Source of the DNA: CAZRHH01 sp964599885
GTDB taxonomy: Bacteria > Chloroflexota > Dehalococcoidia > DSTF01 > JACRBR01
NCBI GenBank assembly: GCA_964599885.1
Contig: CAZRHH010000094.1
Coordinates: 1-10,503, forward strand
Length of the DNA stretch: 10,503 nucleotides
Reading direction: 5' to 3'
Translations under genes and position numbers: made by a program
The notes under the pieces: generated by a model
Database searches by the model: none
Told to the model about the DNA's origin: nothing
What the model saw: only the letters and a program-made list of their open reading frames with translations
Shown: positions 6,429 to 10,503 of the stretch, one piece after another
How the letters are laid out: each line of letters begins with the position of its first letter
Position numbering within the stretch: position 1 is the stretch's first letter

Positions 6429-6498
6429 AGAACAGAAAGCCGAAAACAGAGAACAGACCGCTAGCCGAATGTTCTCTGTTCTTTGCTCTCTGTTCTGC
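6429..6498. repeat. Period-7 palindromic element
   Basis: The inner stem is a perfect 11-bp inverted repeat, AACAGAGAACA (6445-6455) with TGTTCTCTGTT (6470-6480) and a 14-nt loop. The outer stem pairs 6429-6440 with 6485-6496 at 11 of 12 bases. The whole element is made of 7-bp steps (agaacag, aaagccg, aaaacag, agaacag ... gttctct, gttcttt, gctctct). It fills most of the gap between the diiron operon and the monooxygenase gene. It could act as a transcript hairpin but has no terminal T-run. Confidence 0.75.
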
Positions 6499-6514
6499 GA
6501 AACGGAGTTGAGCG

Positions 6515-7831
6515 ATGAAGTTTGGCGTGTTTTACGAGCACCAGTTGCCGCGGCCGTGGGATGAGGGACGCGAGCTCAAGCTGTTTCAGGATGCACTCGA
6601 TCAGGTTGAGTTGGCGGACAAGCTCGGCATCGACTACGCGTGGGAAGTGGAGCACCACTTTCTCGAAGAGTACTCGCACTCGTCGGCGCCGGAAGTGTTT
6701 CTAGCCGCCGCATCGCAACGCACGAAGAACATCCGGCTGGGCCACGGCATCGTGCTGATGCCGCCGGCGTACAACCCACCGGCGCGTATCGCCGAACGCA
6801 TCGCGACGCTCGACTTAGTGTCGAACGGACGCATTGAGTGGGGCACGGGAGAATCGGCGAGCCGCATGGAGCTTGAGGGCTTCAACATCAACCCGGCGGA
6901 ACGGCGGGCGATGTGGCGCGAGACAATCGAGCAGGTCGCCAACATGATGGCGATGGATCCGTATCCGGGATTCAAGGGCAAGTACTTCTCGATGCCGGTG
7001 CGGAACGTCGTGCCAAAGCCGGTGCAAAAGCCGCACCCGCCGATGTGGGTAGCGTGCTCGAACCGCGACACGATCCACCTGGCGGCGCAGCTTGGGTTGG
7101 GCGCGCTGACGTTCGCATTCGTCGACCCGGAGGAAGCGCGGCACTGGGTGACGGACTACTACGAGACGTTCAAGCGCGAGTGTGTGCCCGTCGGGCACAC
7201 CGTCAACCCGAACATCGCTATGGTGACGAGCTTCTCGTGCCACCCGGACGAGCAGGAAGCGCTGCGCCGCGGCACCGAGGGGTTCCGCTTCTTCCAGTTT
7301 GCGCTCGGCCATTTCTATGCGTTCGGGCGCCACAAGCCGGGGCGCACGAACGTCTGGGAGCGTTTCTCCGCGATTCGCGACGAGCTTGGTCTCGAAGCGC
7401 TCGGCGGCGGTACAGGAGGCATCGGCACGCCGGATCAGTTGCGCACGCATCTGCGCAAGTTTTCGGATGCGGGCGTCGACCAGGCGGTGTTCATTCAGCA
7501 GGGCGGCAACAATCTGCACGAAAACATCTGCGAGGATCTCGAGCTGTTCGCGCGCGAGGTGATGCCCGAGTTCAAGGCCGAAGAGGCGGAGCGGATGCGG
7601 CGCAAGAATGAAGAACTGGCGCCGTACATCGAAGCCGCTATGCAGCGCAAGGAGCGCGTCGCGCGGCTGAGCGATGACGAGATTCCGCTGTACGAGGCGT
7701 ACGGCTTCAACATCGCCGAGGTGGATCTGTCGCAGCTTCCGGCGGGGCAACGCGAGCGCGCGGAGAACATGCGCCGCATGCGCGATGTTGCTGCCCGCAT
7801 GGACGAGAAAGTCGCCGACCCCGCGCGGTAG
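6515..7831 (+). CDS. LLM-class flavin-dependent monooxygenase
   Basis: A 438-residue luciferase-like (bacterial luciferase superfamily, TIM-barrel) enzyme. Diagnostic stretches are 'GVFYEHQLP' at the first strand, 'WEVEHHFLEEYSHSSAPEVFLAAAS' segments (about 43-67), 'GIVLMPPAYNPPARIAERIATLDLVSNGRIEWGTG' segments (about 78-112) and 'PHPPMWVA' (about 173-180). The family uses reduced flavin (FMNH2 or F420H2) and O2 to oxidise aldehydes, alkanes, ketones or other organics; the substrate here is unknown. Residues beyond about 345 form a charged helical extension longer than usual ('EEAERMRRKNEELAPYIEAA'). Start ATG has GGAG at 6504-6507. It lies 94 bp after the diiron operon on the same strand. 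No dedicated flavin reductase is seen. Confidence 0.92.
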   Translation: MKFGVFYEHQLPRPWDEGRELKLFQDALDQVELADKLGIDYAWEVEHHFLEEYSHSSAPEVFLAAASQRTKNIRLGHGIVLMPPAYNPPARIAERIATLDLVSNGRIEWGTGESASRMELEGFNINPAERRAMWRETIEQVANMMAMDPYPGFKGKYFSMPVRNVVPKPVQKPHPPMWVACSNRDTIHLAAQLGLGALTFAFVDPEEARHWVTDYYETFKRECVPVGHTVNPNIAMVTSFSCHPDEQEALRRGTEGFRFFQFALGHFYAFGRHKPGRTNVWERFSAIRDELGLEALGGGTGGIGTPDQLRTHLRKFSDAGVDQAVFIQQGGNNLHENICEDLELFAREVMPEFKAEEAERMRRKNEELAPYIEAAMQRKERVARLSDDEIPLYEAYGFNIAEVDLSQLPAGQRERAENMRRMRDVAARMDEKVADPAR

Positions 7832-7860
7832 GCTGGTTGCCCGGCATAGACACAGAGGTA

Positions 7861-7886
7861 GATGGCTGCGATCCTTCGCAGCCATC
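7861..7886. terminator. Perfect hairpin between monooxygenase and SDR genes
   Basis: GATGGCTGCG-atcctt-CGCAGCCATC is a perfect 10-bp stem with a 6-nt loop, 29 bp after the monooxygenase stop. Only 'acttgt' follows, so it is a poor intrinsic terminator. It may be an attenuating or stabilising hairpin, or a dispersed palindromic repeat. A 'gacacaga' word just upstream (7849-7856) also occurs near 3784. Confidence 0.45.
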
Positions 7887-7920
7887 ACTTGTATCCGGGA
7901 GTCGCGAAAGCAGGACATGC

Positions 7921-8739
7921 ATGGAGATCAGCGGCAAGGTAGCGATCATCACTGGCGCGGGATCGGGGATTGGGCGGGCTACCGCGGTGCGGCTGGCGGG
8001 CGAGGGCGCGTCGGTGATCGTGGCGGATCGGGATGAGGCGGGGGCGGATGAGACGGTACACGCGATCACGTTGGCAGGCGGGTCTGCGACGGCGATCGGA
8101 GTGGACGTAACGAAAGCTAGCGATCTCGATGCGATGTTTGCCGCCGCGGCGAACACCTACGGTGGCTTCGACATCTTGTACAACAACGCGGGCATCACGA
8201 GCGGGCCGCCGCGCTGGCCCGATACGCCTGTCGAGCAATGGATGAAGGTGATCGATATCGACCTCGTCGCTGTCATTGCCGGCATCCAGAAGGCGATACC
8301 GTTGTTGAAGGAGCGGGGCGGTGGTGTGATCATCAGCACGGCGTCGGTGGCTGGGTTGTTCGGGTTCGCGGCGGATCCGGTGTACACGGCGGCGAAGCAC
8401 GGTGTCGTCGGCATCACGCGGGCGCTCGCGGGACTGAAGCAGGAAGCGAACATCCGCGTCAACTGCGTCTGTCCCGGCGTCGTCGACACGCCGATGCTCA
8501 CGTACTCGATGCACAATCTTTCGGGGCAGGCGCGCGAACAAGCGGAGCAGGCGATCGCGCGCATGCCCAAGATCTCGCCGGATGACATCGCGCAGGGGGT
8601 CGTAGAGCTGATTGCGGACGACGGCGCCGCGGGTCACGTGATGGGTATCATGGTGAACCAGCCGCACCGGATCATCGCCGCGCCTGTCACGCTGCCGGGC
8701 ACGTCCGGCGATATCGCGGTGAACGCGCGGCGTTCGTAG
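7921..8739 (+). CDS. Short-chain dehydrogenase/reductase (SDR)
   Basis: A 272-residue classical SDR that oxidises or reduces an alcohol/ketone with NAD(P). Cofactor loop T11-G-A-G-S-G-I-G18, Asp36 at the end of the second strand (favours NAD over NADP), NNAG at 88-91, catalytic Ser142, Tyr155 and Lys159 (YTAAK), and 'CPGVVDTPM' (184-192). After the usual last strand there is a tail of about 25 residues ('IIAAPVTLPGTSGDIAVN') longer than most SDRs. Start ATG has AGGA at 7912-7915; a frame extended to 7837 would run through the hairpin and is rejected. The next gene's Shine-Dalgarno overlaps this stop codon, so SDR and hydrolase are co-translated. Confidence 0.93.
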   Translation: MEISGKVAIITGAGSGIGRATAVRLAGEGASVIVADRDEAGADETVHAITLAGGSATAIGVDVTKASDLDAMFAAAANTYGGFDILYNNAGITSGPPRWPDTPVEQWMKVIDIDLVAVIAGIQKAIPLLKERGGGVIISTASVAGLFGFAADPVYTAAKHGVVGITRALAGLKQEANIRVNCVCPGVVDTPMLTYSMHNLSGQAREQAEQAIARMPKISPDDIAQGVVELIADDGAAGHVMGIMVNQPHRIIAAPVTLPGTSGDIAVNARRS

Positions 8740-8750
8740 GAGGCGGCGTC

Positions 8751-9515
8751 ATGAAGCATGTCACGTCGGCCGATGGTACGCGCATCGCGTACGAAGTCAC
8801 GGGCTCCGGCCCGCCGCTCGTGCTGGTACACGGATCGCTCAACGATCACACGATCTGGGCGCCGGTGCGCGCCGCGTTCGACGAGCGGTTCAGCGTGTAC
8901 GCGATGGACCGTCGCGGGCGTGGCGAGAGCGGCGTGCCCGCGGAGCACGCGCTCGAGCGCCAGTTCGAGGACGTTGCCGCGGTGATTGAGGCGGCGGACC
9001 AACCGGTGGATTTGCTCGGCCACTCGTACGGCGCACACTGCGCGCTGGGGGCGGCCGCGCAGGTCCCGGAACGCGTGAAGCACCTTGTGCTGTACGAACC
9101 GCCGACGCTCGGCGCGCGGCGGCTCCACATCGCGGAGGCGTTTGAGACGGGCGATCCGGACGCCGCAATGGAGCAGTTTGTGCTGGAAGGCATCGGCGTG
9201 CCGCCGGCGCAACTGCCGCTGCTGAAGTCGCTTCCGTTCTGGTCATACGCGCTGAGTTTCGCCGCGACGATGCCGATCGAGGGACGCGCGCTCGTCGGCC
9301 ACGCGTTCAACCCGGCGCGGTTCTCGCATCTCACGATGCCGGCGTTGTTCCTGGTTGGCAGCCAGACCGAGGAGCTACTCGGTGAGGTGCTGCGAAGCCT
9401 GGTACCAGTGATGCCGCAGGCGAAGTGGGTGAGGTTCGACGGTCACGGCCACGGAGCGACGATGACGGCGCCCGTGCTGTTTGCGGAGACGGTGCTGGAG
9501 TTTCTCGGGCGCTAG
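8751..9515 (+). CDS. Alpha/beta hydrolase
   Basis: A 254-residue alpha/beta-hydrolase-fold enzyme. Oxyanion-hole motif 'LVHGSLND' (about 25-32), nucleophile elbow G90-H-S92-Y-G94 (Ser92), and terminal His in 'GHGHGATMTAP' (His234 likely). The usual acid after strand 7 is not obvious: 'LFLVGSQTEELL' has Thr206 where Asp is common, with Glu207 next to it; Glu116 after strand 6 ('LVLYEPP') is another candidate. It probably cleaves an ester, lactone or similar bond. AGGAGG at 8738-8743 overlaps the SDR stop, so it is in the same operon. Its last codons overlap the convergent broken small gene by 4 bp. Confidence 0.9.
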   Translation: MKHVTSADGTRIAYEVTGSGPPLVLVHGSLNDHTIWAPVRAAFDERFSVYAMDRRGRGESGVPAEHALERQFEDVAAVIEAADQPVDLLGHSYGAHCALGAAAQVPERVKHLVLYEPPTLGARRLHIAEAFETGDPDAAMEQFVLEGIGVPPAQLPLLKSLPFWSYALSFAATMPIEGRALVGHAFNPARFSHLTMPALFLVGSQTEELLGEVLRSLVPVMPQAKWVRFDGHGHGATMTAPVLFAETVLEFLGR

Positions 9516-9725
9516 CGTTGTGACTTTGCCGAAGTCAACAGCTCGCCCACCTTCGCGAGCAAGTCACGAATCCTCGGCGCGGCCAAACCCGACTCGGGTT
9601 TGAAACTCTGAGTCGCTGATGTGGACCCCGTTGGCGATCTCGTTCAGAGCTTGATTCAAGATCAACAACTCATCCTCTGTAAGTGAGATCGCCATCTCGC
9701 CGCGTTCGAGCTTGAGTGATTGCAC
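9512..9725 (-). pseudogene. Small conserved-type gene with a +1 frameshift
   Basis: GTG at 9725-9723, with AAGGGG upstream, starts a 53-residue frame (MQSLKLERGEMAISLTEDEL..., then 'ILNQALNEIANG', 'EFQTRVGFGRAEDS') that stops at 9564. In the next frame the sequence continues convincingly as 'AAPRIRDLLAKVGELLTSAK' to a TAG at 9514-9512. Removing one base near 9584 joins them into a 70-residue protein. 'ALNEI.NG...EF.TR.G' followed by a Leu-rich helix resembles a family of small hypothetical proteins I recall from cyanobacteria and Chloroflexota; function unknown. It is either a true pseudogene or a sequence error. It lies 49 bp after the acyl-CoA dehydrogenase, same strand. Confidence 0.6.
9584..9602. 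repeat. Perfect 19-bp palindrome at the frameshift point
   Basis: CAAACCCGA-c-TCGGGTTTG pairs perfectly over 9 bp around a single central base. It lies inside the broken small gene, and its left edge coincides with the extra base. Confidence 0.8.
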
Positions 9726-9774
9726 GTTCGCCCCTTGAAGCGCTCGAAATCCGCCGCGTCGCAGGCGCCAGCGG

Positions 9775-10503
9775 CTAATCCCGCGGGAGGCCGAGGCCGC
9801 GCTGGGCCATGATATTGCGCTGGATCTCGCTCGTGCCGCCGGCGATCGTCGACGATACGGCGTTCACGTAGCCGGTCCCGAACCGTCCGGCCGCGCCGTA
9901 CTCGCCGCCAGACACCATGCCGTACTGTCCGGTGAGCTTCATGCCAAGCGCGGCGATCTTCAGCTGCATCTCCGACGTGAAGAGCTTGCACATCGATGAT
10001 TCGTGGTTCGGCACGAGGCCGGCGTTTTGCATGCTGATCACGCGGTAGGACATGAGCCGCGCGACGTTGGCTTCGATCCAGCGGTCGGCGAGCGCCATCT
10101 GCGTGTCGCGCTTGTTCGCCCCGACCGCGATCTTCGGGTTGTCCTTGGCGAACTTGATGATGCCTTCGAGCTGCTTGCGGATGCCGACGGATGAGCCGAT
10201 CGACGAGCGCTCGAAGTCGAGCGTCGTGGTGCCGATGTACCAGCCGCGGTTCTCTTCGCCGAGGCGGTTGCGGGCGGGCACGCGCACGTTCTCGAAGAAG
10301 ACCTCGTTGAACGTCGCGGAACCGGCCATCGTGATCAGCGGGCGAACGGTGACGCCGGGCGCCTTCATGTCGAGCAGGAAGTAGCTGATGCCGCGGTGCT
10401 TTGGCGCGTCGGGGTCGGTGCGCGCGAGCATGTACATCATGTCGGCGTACTGCGCGCCCGTCGTCCAGATCTTCTGCCCGTTGATCACGTAGTCGTCGCC
10501 GTC
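9775..10503 (-). CDS. Acyl-CoA dehydrogenase, C-terminal part (5' end outside window)
   Basis: A frame of 242 residues is open through the right edge, so the N-terminal helical domain is missing. What remains is the middle beta-domain ('KIWTTGAQYADMMYMLARTD', 'HRGISYFLLDMKAPGVTVRP', 'FNEVFFENVRVPARNRLGEE', 'GWYIG') and the C-terminal helical domain, ending 'IAGGTSEIQRNIMAQRGLGL' plus 'PRD', the classic FAD-contacting end. These flavoenzymes make the alpha-beta double bond of acyl-CoA thioesters and pass electrons to ETF. Substrate chain or ring type cannot be read from the fragment. It points left, convergent with the monooxygenase-SDR-hydrolase genes. Confidence 0.95.
   Translation of the reverse strand, partial: DGDDYVINGQKIWTTGAQYADMMYMLARTDPDAPKHRGISYFLLDMKAPGVTVRPLITMAGSATFNEVFFENVRVPARNRLGEENRGWYIGTTTLDFERSSIGSSVGIRKQLEGIIKFAKDNPKIAVGANKRDTQMALADRWIEANVARLMSYRVISMQNAGLVPNHESSMCKLFTSEMQLKIAALGMKLTGQYGMVSGGEYGAAGRFGTGYVNAVSSTIAGGTSEIQRNIMAQRGLGLPRD

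Noticed and set aside
6815..7918. A 367-codon open frame on the minus strand
   Set aside because: Antisense shadow of the well-supported flavin monooxygenase.
9521..9537. TGACTT-tgccg-AAGTCA as terminator of the hydrolase operon
   Set aside because: The stem is only 6 bp with no T-run, and it lies within the coding part of the convergent small gene.

Overview
This is a GC-rich, gene-dense bacterial window with short intergenic gaps. I see no tRNA, rRNA, CRISPR array or transposase. The Thr/Pro 'LTPTPV'-type linker in a secreted lipoprotein, an actinobacterial-like stand-alone LigC DNA ligase, a luciferase-like monooxygenase and an acyl-CoA dehydrogenase together suggest an environmental Chloroflexota (Dehalococcoidia-like) or a related actinobacterium. 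That placement is inference and not proven by the sequence.

Left part (1-4030): a small helix-turn-helix protein and the overlapping start of a second gene point left. A class I SAM-dependent methyltransferase and an L,D-transpeptidase lipoprotein point right. A small uncharacterised lipoprotein and an ATP-dependent LigC-type DNA ligase form a pair pointing left. Upstream of the ligase lies a heptanucleotide repeat array (3823-3899) with G-quadruplex potential, then a short perfect hairpin.

Middle part (4031-6420): a MarR-family regulator is divergent from a tight three-gene operon. The operon encodes a ferritin-like diiron protein with a full E/ExxH/E/ExxH ligand set, a 2[4Fe-4S] ferredoxin with a basic helical tail, and a second, different ferritin-like protein. 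The 112-bp divergent intergenic region carries two sigma70-type promoters, one per strand, each with a 17-bp spacer, whose -10 boxes overlap. I read this as a MarR-controlled, ferredoxin-fed diiron redox or oxygenase module. I do not recognise it as any named system, and it is the best candidate here for something undescribed.

Right part (6421-10503): after a period-7 palindromic element come an LLM-class flavin-dependent monooxygenase, a short-chain dehydrogenase and an alpha/beta hydrolase, all co-directional with the diiron operon. A frameshifted small gene and the 3' part of an acyl-CoA dehydrogenase converge on them. The set reads like oxidative breakdown of a lipid-like or cyclic substrate: oxygenation, alcohol or ketone oxidation, hydrolysis, acyl-CoA dehydrogenation. 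No gene in the window fixes the substrate.
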